NCBI RefSeq assembly: GCF_000230675.1
Contig: NZ_AGIK01000001.1
Span: forward strand, 124,001 to 188,000
From: Synechococcus sp. WH 8016
GTDB taxonomy: Bacteria; Cyanobacteriota; Cyanobacteriia; PCC-6307; Cyanobiaceae
Length of the DNA: 64,000 bases
Reading direction: 5' to 3'
The notes under the pieces are model-generated. The model had not been told where the DNA came from and made no database searches. It was given only the letters and a program-made list of their open reading frames with translations. The position numbers were made by a program, and so were the translations under genes. Numbering within the stretch: the first letter of the stretch is position 1; each line of letters starts with the position of its first letter. Of the stretch, positions 30,696-39,442 are shown piece by piece.

Positions 30696-32057
30696 ATGGC
30701 CACCCCTTATGAATCCGGCTGTGATCCCGTCAGCCCCAATCGAAATCTCGCTCCCGTCTCGGCTGAGCTTGATGATCAGGGCCGTCTGATGGTGGGGGGC
30801 TGCCGTCTGAGCGAACTCGCAGAGCGATACGGAACCCCGCTTTACGTCCTTGATGAGCAGAGCATTCGCGCTTCGGCTCAGGAATACCGCGAAGCCCTAA
30901 AGCGTCATTACCCCGGCGATTCCCTTGCCGTGTATGCATCAAAAGCCCATAGCTCCTTGGCCTTAACAGGACTCGTGGCCTCAGAAGGGCTGGGTCTTGA
31001 TGCCGTTTCAGCTGGAGAGTTGCTCACAGCATTCGATGGAGGGATGCCGCCAGAACGCATGGTGCTGCATGGCAATAACAAGTCGGTGGAGGAGCTCGCC
31101 CTTGCCTACAGCCATGGCGTGATGGTGGTGGCTGATAACCAGCACGATCTGGATTGCCTCGCTGAGCTCGTTCCCAAGGGTGGAGCACCGGTTCGCTTGA
31201 TGTTGCGTTTCACGCCGGGCATCGAGTGCCACACCCATGAGTACATCCGTACGGGGCATTTGGACAGCAAATTTGGGTTTGATCCCGATCAATTGCAGCC
31301 CGTGCTGACAGCGTTGGCCGGGTGTGCTTGGGCCCGTGTGGAAGGCCTACACGCGCACATTGGCTCGCAGATTTTTGAACTGGATCCGCATCGGGATTTG
31401 GCGGCTGTGATGGCAGATGCCCTCAAGTTGGCCCGTGAGCTCGGACATCCAGTGCGTGATCTCAATGTCGGCGGGGGGCTGGGAATTCGCTACGTCGAAT
31501 CCGACGATCCACCGTCGATTGATGCCTGGGTCAAGGTGGTGGCTGAAGCCGTGACCTTGGCCTGCAGGGAGCGTGGTCTTGAGCTGCCGCGCTTGATGTG
31601 CGAGCCGGGTCGGTCTCTGGTGGCATCCAGTGGGGTGACGGTGTACACCGTGGGCGCACGCAAGGTGGTTCCTGGCATTCGCACCTATGTCTCCGTAGAC
31701 GGTGGGATGAGCGACAACCCGCGTCCGATCACCTACCAGTCGCTCTATACGGCCTGTCTTGCTGATCGTCCCCTGGCAACGGCAGACGAAACGATCACCT
31801 TGGCCGGAAAGCACTGTGAATCCGGTGACGTGTTGCTCAAGGATCTGCCGTTTCCGACTTGCCGCAGTGGGGAGGTGCTCGTGGTTCTGGCGACGGGTGC
31901 CTACAACCTCTCGATGAGCTCGAACTACAACCGGATTCCAAGACCCGCGGCCGTGCTGGTGCATCAAGGCGAGGCGGAGCTGATTCAGCGGCGAGAACAG
32001 CCAGAGGATCTGCTTCGTTATGACCTGATGCCAGATCGCCTGCGCTCGTTAAAGTGA
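30696..32057 (+). CDS. lysA: Diaminopimelate decarboxylase
   Basis: The protein has 453 residues from the ATG at 30696 (a TTG at 30675 is also in frame). It is a PLP enzyme that makes lysine from meso-diaminopimelate. Motifs are YASKAHSSLAL with the PLP lysine, GLHAHIGSQI, NVGGGLGIRY for phosphate binding, EPGRSLVASSGV and a late CESGDVL with the active-site Cys. It starts a compact plus-strand run lysA, cdaA, uppS, bioB, trhO. Confidence 0.96.
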   Translation: MATPYESGCDPVSPNRNLAPVSAELDDQGRLMVGGCRLSELAERYGTPLYVLDEQSIRASAQEYREALKRHYPGDSLAVYASKAHSSLALTGLVASEGLGLDAVSAGELLTAFDGGMPPERMVLHGNNKSVEELALAYSHGVMVVADNQHDLDCLAELVPKGGAPVRLMLRFTPGIECHTHEYIRTGHLDSKFGFDPDQLQPVLTALAGCAWARVEGLHAHIGSQIFELDPHRDLAAVMADALKLARELGHPVRDLNVGGGLGIRYVESDDPPSIDAWVKVVAEAVTLACRERGLELPRLMCEPGRSLVASSGVTVYTVGARKVVPGIRTYVSVDGGMSDNPRPITYQSLYTACLADRPLATADETITLAGKHCESGDVLLKDLPFPTCRSGEVLVVLATGAYNLSMSSNYNRIPRPAAVLVHQGEAELIQRREQPEDLLRYDLMPDRLRSLK

Positions 32058-32086
32058 GCTGAACGTATGAGGGGTGCATAAACGGA

Positions 32087-32920
32087 ATGGCGGTGTTGCA
32101 ACTTCGCCTGCTGATCGACGTTTTCTGCGCCTCTGCTCTTGGTTTTCTTCTCTTTACGAGAGTCAACGAGCAGCGAACCCTTTGGCTGTTAAGGGGGTAC
32201 CTGTTTCTTGTTGCTCTCGCTTGGTTCGTTAAACGGTTTTTCAATCTTCCGCTCACATCGACGTTGGTCGATGCCTTGGTTCTTGCCTGCTCGCTTTCTT
32301 TAGCCATCCTTTGGCAAGGGGAATTGCGCCGGCTGATGGAGCTTCTCGGCACCGGAAGGCTTGCCGTTTTGTTGGGGAATCCGCAAAGCAAGCTCAGAGC
32401 GACCGCCAGCACCGTTGCCCAACTCACGGATGCGGCAGGCCGGCTGTCCAAATCGCGCCGTGGTGCCTTGATCGTGGTGGATTTGGGTAGTGATTTGCGC
32501 CCCGAGGATTTCCTGAATCCAGGGGTGACCGTCGATGCTCAATTGAGCAGTGAACTCCTTCTCAACCTGTTTGCTTCTGACACCCCTCTTCATGACGGTG
32601 CTGTGGTGCTGAAGGGAAATCGCATTATTTCCGCTGGCGTGATCTTGCCGCTGTCGCGGCAAGGGATTAGCCGCTACGGCACCCGACACCTCGCGGCCTT
32701 AGGCATCACGGAACGCTTTGACCGCTGCATCTGCGTTGTGGTTTCGGAAGAAACAGGCACGCTGTCGCTCGCGAATCAGGGCAAGCTCGAACGTCCGATC
32801 ACGAGTTCGCGTCTTCAGGATCTCTTGACCGAATTGATGGCGGCTCCCGTGACTTCAACGCCAGCGAAAACCGGGTCTTCACGTAGCGTGAAAAGTGCTT
32901 CCCAGGACTCATCGCCTTGA
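32087..32920 (+). CDS. cdaA: Diadenylate cyclase (CdaA-type)
   Basis: The 277-residue protein has three hydrophobic helices in the first 80 residues and a DAC domain (about 100-245), the CdaA layout. It makes the second messenger c-di-AMP, which controls osmotic and potassium balance and night survival in cyanobacteria. The catalytic DGA is at 170-172. The second motif, GTRHR in well-studied enzymes, reads GTRHL at 198-202. [12 protein letters not shown] follows as expected. The end overlaps the next gene by four bases (TTGA), so it is coupled to uppS. Confidence 0.9.
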   Translation: MAVLQLRLLIDVFCASALGFLLFTRVNEQRTLWLLRGYLFLVALAWFVKRFFNLPLTSTLVDALVLACSLSLAILWQGELRRLMELLGTGRLAVLLGNPQSKLRATASTVAQLTDAAGRLSKSRRGALIVVDLGSDLRPEDFLNPGVTVDAQLSSELLLNLFASDTPLHDGAVVLKGNRIISAGVILPLSRQGISRYGTRHLAALGITERFDRCICVVVSEETGTLSLANQGKLERPITSSRLQDLLTELMAAPVTSTPAKTGSSRSVKSASQDSSP

Positions 32921-33690
32921 GTCAACGCTTGGCCACTAGTTCAGATGACGCTCGGATTGAGGTTTGTCCTGCCGAGATCAATCCTCAGCGTTTGCCGGCC
33001 CATGTAGCAGTGATCATGGATGGCAATGGACGCTGGGCCCAATCAAGGGGTTTGCCGCGGGTGATGGGGCATCGGGCAGGTGTTGAGGCTCTGAAAGCCA
33101 CCTTGCGTCGCTGTAGCGATTGGGGTGTGAAGGCTCTCACCGCCTACGCCTTCTCCACGGAGAACTGGTCTCGCCCTGGCGACGAGGTGAATTTTTTAAT
33201 GACGCTGTTTGAGCGGGTGCTCGAACGGGAGCTTCAGGCCTTAGAGGCGGAGAGGGTGCGGATCCGTTTTCTTGGTGATCTTGAGCCCCTGCCTTCCCGT
33301 CTTCAGTCCTTGATTGAGGAGGCGACAAAGCGCACGGCGTCCAACGATGGAATTCATTTCAACGTTTGCACCAATTACGGCGGACGGCATGAGCTGGTGA
33401 TTGCTGCCAGACGGCTGGCTCAACGGGCAGCAAGTGGGGAGCTTGACCCTGCTGAGATCGACGAGCAGACCCTCGCAGGCGAATTGTTCACCGCCGGTGA
33501 AATCGATCCCGATCTCTTGATTCGCACCAGTGGGGAACATCGAATCAGCAATTTTTTGTTGTGGCAGCTTGCCTATGCCGAAATCCACGTCACCGATGTC
33601 CTCTGGCCCGATTTCGATCGTGATGCCTTAGTGGGTGCGTTTGTGGATTACCAAAGCCGAACCCGTCGCTTTGGGGGGTTAGTGGTCTAA
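32917..33690 (+). CDS. uppS: Isoprenyl transferase (undecaprenyl diphosphate synthase)
   Basis: The 257-residue cis-prenyltransferase makes the C55 carrier for peptidoglycan and other wall glycans. [17 protein letters not shown] with the catalytic Asp, [20 protein letters not shown] and the late [19 protein letters not shown] are all present. The start is a TTG at 32917 overlapping the cdaA stop. Confidence 0.95.
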   Translation: MSQRLATSSDDARIEVCPAEINPQRLPAHVAVIMDGNGRWAQSRGLPRVMGHRAGVEALKATLRRCSDWGVKALTAYAFSTENWSRPGDEVNFLMTLFERVLERELQALEAERVRIRFLGDLEPLPSRLQSLIEEATKRTASNDGIHFNVCTNYGGRHELVIAARRLAQRAASGELDPAEIDEQTLAGELFTAGEIDPDLLIRTSGEHRISNFLLWQLAYAEIHVTDVLWPDFDRDALVGAFVDYQSRTRRFGGLVV

Positions 33691-33738
33691 TCGCCGATGC
33701 TCTGGGATCCTGAGGGTTCGAGGTTTTCTCTCAGGGTG

Positions 33739-34716
33739 ATGACGGAAGCGGTTGAAGTGCGCCACGACTGGACGCGAAGCGAGATCGAAGCGCTTCTGGA
33801 TCTTCCACTGATGGATTTGCTTTGGCGTGCGCAGGGGGTGCATCGTGCGTCCAACCCTGGCTATCACGTTCAGTTGGCCTCGCTTTTGAGCGTCAAAACC
33901 GGAGGCTGTGAAGAAGACTGCGCCTACTGCCCTCAATCGATGCATCACAGCAGTGATGTCACGGGGCAGCCCGAATTGCAGGTTGCTTCTGTTTTAGAGC
34001 GTGCCAAAGCAGCCAAGCAGGCAGGTGCGGATCGATTTTGCATGGGCTGGGCTTGGCGTGAAATCCGCGAGGGTGCCCCCTTCGATGCCATGTTGAAGAT
34101 GGTGAGTGGCGTGCGTGCCCTGGGGATGGAAGCCTGCGTGACCGCCGGAATGCTCACCGATGACCAGGCCCAACGCCTCGCTGAAGCGGGTTTAACGGCG
34201 TACAACCACAACCTCGATACCAGTCCTGAGCACTACGACAAAATCATCACCACCCGCACCTTTCAAGAACGTCTGGAGACGCTTGAGCGGGTGCGTCAAG
34301 CGGGTGTGACCCTTTGCTGCGGCGGCATTATTGGCATGGGGGAAACCGTGAAGGATCGAGCCTCCATGCTGGAGGTGCTGGCGTCGATCAACCCCCATCC
34401 AGAAAGCGTTCCGATCAACGCCTTGGTGGCAGTGGAGGGCACTCCGCTCGAAGAACTCCCTCCCATCGATCCGATCGAGCTCGTGCGCATGATTGCTGTC
34501 ACGAGGATCCTGATGCCAAGCAGTCGGGTTCGTCTGAGCGCGGGTCGGGAACAGCTCAGCCAGGAGGCTCAGATTTTGTGTTTGCAGGCTGGTGCAGATT
34601 CGATTTTTTATGGTGAAACGCTGCTCACGACGGGAAACCCTGCTGTGGAGGCTGACCGTGCCCTGCTTCGTACGGCCGGAGTGCAGGCCAACTGGCACTC
34701 CCCTGCGGCTGCCTGA
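33739..34716 (+). CDS. bioB: Biotin synthase
   Basis: This is a radical SAM enzyme that inserts sulfur into dethiobiotin. The cluster motif CEEDCAYC lies in [18 protein letters not shown]. Other conserved stretches are [30 protein letters not shown] and [11 protein letters not shown] prefer the ATG at 33739 (325 residues, AGGG just upstream), which fits the usual N-terminus; an ATG at 33697 would add 14 residues. It sits between uppS and trhO. Confidence 0.95.
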   Translation: MTEAVEVRHDWTRSEIEALLDLPLMDLLWRAQGVHRASNPGYHVQLASLLSVKTGGCEEDCAYCPQSMHHSSDVTGQPELQVASVLERAKAAKQAGADRFCMGWAWREIREGAPFDAMLKMVSGVRALGMEACVTAGMLTDDQAQRLAEAGLTAYNHNLDTSPEHYDKIITTRTFQERLETLERVRQAGVTLCCGGIIGMGETVKDRASMLEVLASINPHPESVPINALVAVEGTPLEELPPIDPIELVRMIAVTRILMPSSRVRLSAGREQLSQEAQILCLQAGADSIFYGETLLTTGNPAVEADRALLRTAGVQANWHSPAAA

Positions 34717-35663
34717 TGGAACCGGCAATGGGAGCTGATGGAGTCCAGAGCGATCTGTTGGTGGCGGCGTTTTATGCCTTTACCCCGTTGGCTGAGGCGG
34801 ATCAACAGGAGCTGCTCAGCGCCCTTCCCCCCCTGGCTCAGGCCGAAGCCGTTCTCGGGTCAGTGCTGATTGCTGCTGAAGGCGTGAACGGCACGGTGTG
34901 CGGTCCTTCGCTGGGAGTGGAGCGATTGCTCGCTCTTCTACGCAGCGAACTTCGGCTGGGTGATGCCCATTACGAGTGTTTGGAGGTGAAGCGCAGCTGG
35001 AATCCGGATCAAGTGTTTCGACGCTTTAAGGCCAGGAGCAAGCGCGAAATCGTCACCCTTGGCCAGCCTCAAGTGGACCCTCGCGACAGTGTGGGCACGT
35101 ACGTGGACCCTCAAGACTGGAATGCCTTGATCGATGATCCCAACACGTTGGTGATCGATGCGCGCAACACCTACGAGGTGGCGATCGGTAGTTTTGCCGG
35201 GGCCCTGAATCCGCAAACGGAGAGTTTCAGAGACTTCCCCCACTGGGTGGATCAAGAGCTTCGTCCCCGTGTGGAGCGAGAGGGACCTCAGCGGATTGCG
35301 ATGTTTTGCACGGGAGGAATCCGATGTGAAAAGGCCAGCAGTTTTCTGCAGCAGCAGGGATTCGGCGAAGTCCATCATTTGCGCGGAGGCATTCTTCGCT
35401 ACCTCGAAGAGGTTCCTGAGCAGAACAGCCGTTGGCAAGGGGAGTGTTTCGTGTTTGACCAACGCGTTGCGCTCAACCACCAGTTGGAACGGGGCGACTA
35501 CTGCCTTTGCCATGCTTGCGGCCTGCCGGTTTCCTCTGAGCAGCAGACTCTGCCGAGTTACATCAAGGGCGTGCAGTGTTTGCATTGCATCGATCAATTC
35601 ACAGAGGCCGATCGCCGCAGATTTGCGATGCGCCAACAACAGATCGACCAGCTTCAGGCCTAG
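34716..35663 (+). CDS. trhO: tRNA uridine(34) hydroxylase / rhodanese family protein (TrhO)
   Basis: The 315-residue protein matches the UPF0176/TrhO family: an N-terminal acylphosphatase-like domain, a rhodanese domain with DARNTYEVAIGSF and the loop CTGGIRCEKAS, and a C-terminal cysteine-rich part (CLCHACGLP and CLHC) likely binding zinc. Family members hydroxylate U34 of tRNA using prephenate-linked or oxygen-dependent chemistry. Its ATG shares one base with the bioB stop. Confidence 0.88.
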   Translation: MEPAMGADGVQSDLLVAAFYAFTPLAEADQQELLSALPPLAQAEAVLGSVLIAAEGVNGTVCGPSLGVERLLALLRSELRLGDAHYECLEVKRSWNPDQVFRRFKARSKREIVTLGQPQVDPRDSVGTYVDPQDWNALIDDPNTLVIDARNTYEVAIGSFAGALNPQTESFRDFPHWVDQELRPRVEREGPQRIAMFCTGGIRCEKASSFLQQQGFGEVHHLRGGILRYLEEVPEQNSRWQGECFVFDQRVALNHQLERGDYCLCHACGLPVSSEQQTLPSYIKGVQCLHCIDQFTEADRRRFAMRQQQIDQLQA

Positions 35664-35698
35664 TGCTTCAGTAGCCCTGACTTGCTTTCAGGCTTCAC

Positions 35699-36676
35699 TT
35701 GCTGCCCATCCTTTACAGCTTTCGCCGTTGTCCCTACGCGATGCGTGCTCGCTGGGCCCTGCTCCAGGCAGGGCTCTTGGTGCAGTGGCGTGAGATTGAG
35801 CTCAAAGCCAAGCCTGCAGCGATGCTGGAGGTCTCGGCGAAGGGCACGGTTCCTGTGCTGGTCCTCCCGGATGGCAGCGTGATCGATGAGAGCTTGGCGA
35901 TCATGCGCTGGGCTTTGCAGCAGGCCGATCCCCGAGGCGTGTTGGAGGGAGAGGGCTCGGACTTTTTGATCGAAGAAAATGATGGGCCGTTCAAGCATCA
36001 TCTCGACCGTTTCAAATACACCGATCGCTATCCAGGAGCCTTAAAGGAGAACCATCGCCAGGCTGGTCTTGAGATCCTGCGCCGTTGGAGCGAACGCATC
36101 CGTCGGAACGGCTGGTTGCTGGAGGATCGGCTGGCTTTGGCGGATGCGGCCCTCTGGCCGTTTGTACGGCAATGGCGTCTGGCGGATGAAGCTGGATTTG
36201 ATGCCGATCATCACTTGGCGCCATTGCGGGAGTGGCTCATGCGCTTTCTCGATGACCCGATGATGGAGCGGTTGATGCAACGGGCAGATCCTTGGTTGCC
36301 AGGCGCCATGCAACCGATTTTCCCGGCGGATGCCATTGCGATTCCCATCGATCAGCCGTTGTTTCATCTCGCCTTGGAAGCCGATTGGAAGGCTGCGCTG
36401 CAGCACGGCGACTATCGCGTTTCAACCCGCGGACTTTCTCTTGAGCAGGTGGGATTCATTCATTTGTCTTGGCAAGAGCAGGTGCAAGCCACGTTTGATC
36501 GGTTTTATGCCGACGCTGGTGCCGTCCTATCGCTCAGAATCGATCCAAAGCTGGTGTCGGCCCCCCTGCGAGCAGATGCCATTCACACAGGCGTGCTTTT
36601 CCCGCATCTGTATGGCCCGCTTCCCATTGCCTCGGTGGTCGAGGTGAGTCCCTTCTCTTCCCTGCCCACGTGCTGA
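35699..36676 (+). CDS. Fusion: glutathione S-transferase-like domain + DUF952
   Basis: The 325-residue product joins two modules. Residues 1-205 are GST-like: thioredoxin-fold LYSFRRCPYAMRARWAL (with a CPYA site), KGTVPVLVLPDGSVIDES (cis-Pro) and a helical C-terminal half ending in RRNGWLLEDRLALADAAL. Residues about 215-318 match DUF952: LFHLALEADWKAALQHGDY, GFIHLSWQEQV and FPHLYGPLP. GSTs handle electrophiles or peroxides; the DUF952 fold resembles ADP-ribosyl-type enzymes but its activity is unknown. The start is a TTG at 35699. It overlaps the next gene by one base. Confidence 0.8.
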   Translation: MLPILYSFRRCPYAMRARWALLQAGLLVQWREIELKAKPAAMLEVSAKGTVPVLVLPDGSVIDESLAIMRWALQQADPRGVLEGEGSDFLIEENDGPFKHHLDRFKYTDRYPGALKENHRQAGLEILRRWSERIRRNGWLLEDRLALADAALWPFVRQWRLADEAGFDADHHLAPLREWLMRFLDDPMMERLMQRADPWLPGAMQPIFPADAIAIPIDQPLFHLALEADWKAALQHGDYRVSTRGLSLEQVGFIHLSWQEQVQATFDRFYADAGAVLSLRIDPKLVSAPLRADAIHTGVLFPHLYGPLPIASVVEVSPFSSLPTC

Positions 36677-37179
36677 TGCTCAATGACTTAGAAGCTCAGG
36701 CGCGCGAGCGCGGCTTGCTGTTGCGCCTCAAGGTGGGACGCCCCTTAGGGCTGTGGAGTTTGCGTCTGGTGGTGGCTGAACAGTTGGCTGGTGATCGCTT
36801 GCAACTTCAGGGCGAGATGAAAGCCTGGGCCTATGGGGCCAGCGCTGGATTGCAGCTCGATACGATGCGCGTTCGTCCCCAAGCTCCGGCCGGAACAGGC
36901 GATTTGATTTGGGCCGCCACCATGGCTTGGGCGTTGGAGTCCACCCCTTGCCGGAGGGCCAGGCTGTTGGCGATTCGCGATGCAGAGGGCCAACATCGGC
37001 GTTTGGTGCGCTATTTCCAACAGCGGGGCTTCCACACGGTGCGCGAGGTGGAAGCAGCTGTTTGGGATTTGCCTCTGCGCATGGTTTGGGGTGGTGCTGG
37101 TGCGCTGATGACGGCTGATTGTGCCCAGGTGCAGCAGCGAGCTGAGCAGCGCTGGACGGCTCAGTCGCCCGCCGCGTGA
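36676..37179 (+). CDS. GNAT-like acetyltransferase family protein
   Basis: The 167-residue product has a pattern compatible with a GNAT fold: [11 protein letters not shown] and [27 protein letters not shown] in the acetyl-CoA region, and [22 protein letters not shown] at the end. The acyl-CoA loop is not canonical, so the call is tentative. The ATG at 36676 overlaps the stop of the GST-DUF952 gene (TGATG); an in-frame GTG lies at 36670. The last 19 bases overlap lipA, which is convergent. Confidence 0.55.
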   Translation: MLNDLEAQARERGLLLRLKVGRPLGLWSLRLVVAEQLAGDRLQLQGEMKAWAYGASAGLQLDTMRVRPQAPAGTGDLIWAATMAWALESTPCRRARLLAIRDAEGQHRRLVRYFQQRGFHTVREVEAAVWDLPLRMVWGGAGALMTADCAQVQQRAEQRWTAQSPAA

Positions 37180-38075
37180 TAGCTGCTGCGGACCAAAGGT
37201 CCACTGCGCACTTGAGAAAAACCAAGGTCGCTGGCGATGGCACCAAGCTCTGCAAATTCCGTGGGGTGCCAGTAACGCTCTACGGGGATATGGGCCAAGG
37301 AGGGCCGGAGGTACTGGCCGAGTGTGATGCGCTGACAATCCACACGGCGTAGATCTTTCAAGGTGTCGACGACTTCATCTTTGCTTTCACCCAAACCAAG
37401 CATCAGGCCACTTTTGGTGGGAATCGATGGGGCAAGCTCTCTGGCCGCGGCGAGTAGTCCAAGCGAGCGGATGTAGGTCGCCCCACGGCGCACCTCGCCT
37501 TGGAGTCGTTTCACCGTCTCGAGATTGTGGTTGAAGCAAACGGGCTGTGCCTTCAGAACGCTGGCTAGCCGTTGCCGTTGAGCTTGGAGGGCTTTGGTTT
37601 GATCGGCCACACCGCCCCAGAAGTCTGGGGTGAGCACTTCGATGGCGATCAAGGGGTTGCGGGCACGGATCGCCGCCATCGCGTTGGTGAACAAGCTGGC
37701 CCCATGGTCTGCAAGGTCATCGCGGGCTACGGCCGTGAGGACCACATAGCGCAGTCCCATGCGCAGCACGGCTTCCGCCACCCGTTCCCCTTCCTCAGGG
37801 TTCAGGGCTTCTGGTGATCGGCCTTTGTCGACTTGGCAGAACGCACAACTACGGGTGCAGATGGAGCCACCGAGCAAGAAGGTGGCGGTACCGGCTGCGT
37901 AGCACTCCCCCCGGTTGGGGCAGCGGCCCTCCTCGCAGATCGTGTTCAGCCCGTTTTGTTTGACCAGGTTTTGCACCTCTTCAATCGCCGAGGCATTGCC
38001 GATCGGCCGTCTCAACCACTCGGGTAGGCGCTCACTGGGGCGGATTGCGCTGTAACGGCTCATGCTCGTTTTCAT
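37161..38075 (-). CDS. lipA: Lipoyl synthase
   Basis: This is a radical SAM enzyme that adds two sulfurs to octanoyl-protein. Both clusters are visible: the auxiliary [12 protein letters not shown] and the radical [38 protein letters not shown] and [10 protein letters not shown] are family stretches. I prefer the ATG at 38075 (304 residues), 20 bases past the recR stop; the frame is open to 38120 and another ATG is at 38063. Confidence 0.95.
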   Translation of the reverse strand: MKTSMSRYSAIRPSERLPEWLRRPIGNASAIEEVQNLVKQNGLNTICEEGRCPNRGECYAAGTATFLLGGSICTRSCAFCQVDKGRSPEALNPEEGERVAEAVLRMGLRYVVLTAVARDDLADHGASLFTNAMAAIRARNPLIAIEVLTPDFWGGVADQTKALQAQRQRLASVLKAQPVCFNHNLETVKRLQGEVRRGATYIRSLGLLAAARELAPSIPTKSGLMLGLGESKDEVVDTLKDLRRVDCQRITLGQYLRPSLAHIPVERYWHPTEFAELGAIASDLGFSQVRSGPLVRSSYHAAGD

Positions 38076-38094
38076 GACCGCATTTCTGGGGGGT

Positions 38095-38664
38095 TCATTC
38101 AACTGCTCGACGGCCTTCAAGCGCCCGACTCAAGGTGACGTCGTCGGCATATTCGAGTTCGCTTCCGACCGGAAGGCCGTAGGCGATTCGGCTGACGTCC
38201 GTAAATGGTTTGAGCAGGCGAGCCAGGTAAAGGCTGGTGGTGTCCCCTTCCACGCTTGGTGTGAGCGCCAGGATCACTTCTTTGATGTCGTCTGCTGCGA
38301 CCCTGTTCACGAGGCTGCTGATTTGCAGCATTTCTGGACCAATGCCGTCCATCGGAGAGATCAGGCCGCCCAAAACGTGATAGTTGCCCGCATATTCTCT
38401 GGTGCGTTCCAGGGCAAGCAGATCCCTTGAATCGGCCACCACGCAAAGCAAGCCGATCGAGCGCTCTGGATTCCTGCAGATCTCACAGGTGGGTTCCGCA
38501 CTGAGATGGAAACAGGTTTGGCATTGCCCCACCTGACTCCTTGCTGCCAATAGAGCATCAGCAAAACTATGGATCTGCTCTTCCGGTTGGCGAAGCAGAT
38601 GGAGAGCCAGCCGTTGTGCGGTCCGTGGACCAATGCCAGGGAGACGTTCGAACTGGTCGATCAA
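38095..38664 (-). CDS. recR: Recombination protein RecR
   Basis: The protein has 189 residues from a TTG at 38664. Present are the helix-hairpin-helix segment [18 protein letters not shown], a zinc finger with [16 protein letters not shown], and a Toprim domain ([15 protein letters not shown] and on). RecR works with RecF/RecO in gap repair. The family residues preceding this TTG ([10 protein letters not shown]) continue in frame up to a CTG at 38694, with no ATG, GTG or TTG before a stop, so the true start is probably a non-standard codon upstream. Confidence 0.93.
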   Translation of the reverse strand: MIDQFERLPGIGPRTAQRLALHLLRQPEEQIHSFADALLAARSQVGQCQTCFHLSAEPTCEICRNPERSIGLLCVVADSRDLLALERTREYAGNYHVLGGLISPMDGIGPEMLQISSLVNRVAADDIKEVILALTPSVEGDTTSLYLARLLKPFTDVSRIAYGLPVGSELEYADDVTLSRALEGRRAVE

Positions 38665-38756
38665 CCGGGCTAGCGGTCGGGTGAAGCCGCTCAGAACTCT
38701 TCTGCAAGTCTCTGAAATCTAGGCAGGGAGATCTCCGGGCAGAATGGGATGGATTC

Positions 38757-39323
38757 ATGAACGATTCGATGCGCTTTCCTTCGCAAGTTCCGCTCCGATC
38801 GCTCCTCAGCGTCGTCTGTGTTTTATTGCTCACCGCCTGCAGTGGCGCTGGAGCTGGTCTTAATTCGTTCCAGAGCCCTGACGGCAGGTACGCCTTCCTC
38901 TATCCCACGGGTTGGACCCGTGTGGCGGTGACGGGAGGTCCCACCGTTGTCTTTCACGATTTGATCAACAGTGATGAGACGGTGAGCCTGGTGGTCTCGG
39001 ATGTGGATGCTGATAACGATCTACAAACCCTTGGCAGTGCTGTTGCCGTTGGGGAACGCTTGCGCCGTGATGTGATCGCCCCAGATGGGAGTGGACGCAA
39101 TGCCGAATTGATCGAAGCGCGAGAACGGGAGTCCTCAGGTCATACGTTCTATGACCTCGAGTACGCCGTGCATCTTCAGGATCGTGACCGCCATGAGCTG
39201 GCCACCGTCGTTGTTGATCGGGGCCGTTTGTATACGCTTGCCACAAGCACGAATGAAAGCCGCTGGCCTCGCGTTAAAGACTTATTTGAGTCTGTGATTA
39301 CATCGTTTACGTTGTTGATCTGA
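38757..39323 (+). CDS. PsbP-like lipoprotein
   Basis: The 188-residue product has a signal peptide with lipobox LLTAC (Cys near residue 28), so it should be a lipid-anchored lumenal or periplasmic protein. The mature part matches PsbP/CyanoP: SFQSPDGRYAFLYPTGW, VVFHDLINSDETVSLVVSDV, FYDLEYAVHLQDRDRHELATVV and RLYTLATSTNESRW. CyanoP associates with early photosystem II assembly. The start is the ATG at 38757; it is divergent from recR. Confidence 0.88.
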   Translation: MNDSMRFPSQVPLRSLLSVVCVLLLTACSGAGAGLNSFQSPDGRYAFLYPTGWTRVAVTGGPTVVFHDLINSDETVSLVVSDVDADNDLQTLGSAVAVGERLRRDVIAPDGSGRNAELIEARERESSGHTFYDLEYAVHLQDRDRHELATVVVDRGRLYTLATSTNESRWPRVKDLFESVITSFTLLI

Positions 39324-39335
39324 TAGATGTCCTAG

Positions 39336-39408
39336 CCATGGAGGAGGGGCTGATCCTTGAACATTGTTGACACAAGATTAATGTTCTTAGACTTGCCCTC
39401 ATCCATGG
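39336..39408. repeat. Long-spaced inverted repeat upstream of the HlyD-type gene
   Basis: CCATGGAGGAGGG (39336-39348) and CCCTCATCCATGG (39396-39408) are complementary at 12 of 13 positions with 47 bases between. They flank a candidate promoter. They may form a stem in RNA or a paired regulator site. Confidence 0.45.
39367..39393 (+). promoter_or_regulatory. Candidate promoter for the HlyD-type gene
   Basis: A consensus -35 TTGACA at 39367 is followed by TAGACT at 39388, a 15-base spacing that is short of ideal. It is the only good match in the gap and lies between the arms of the inverted repeat, about 50 bases before the GTG start. Confidence 0.35.
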
Positions 39409-39442
39409 TTTTCAGGATGGACCTGCAGAATAGATATTCCTT

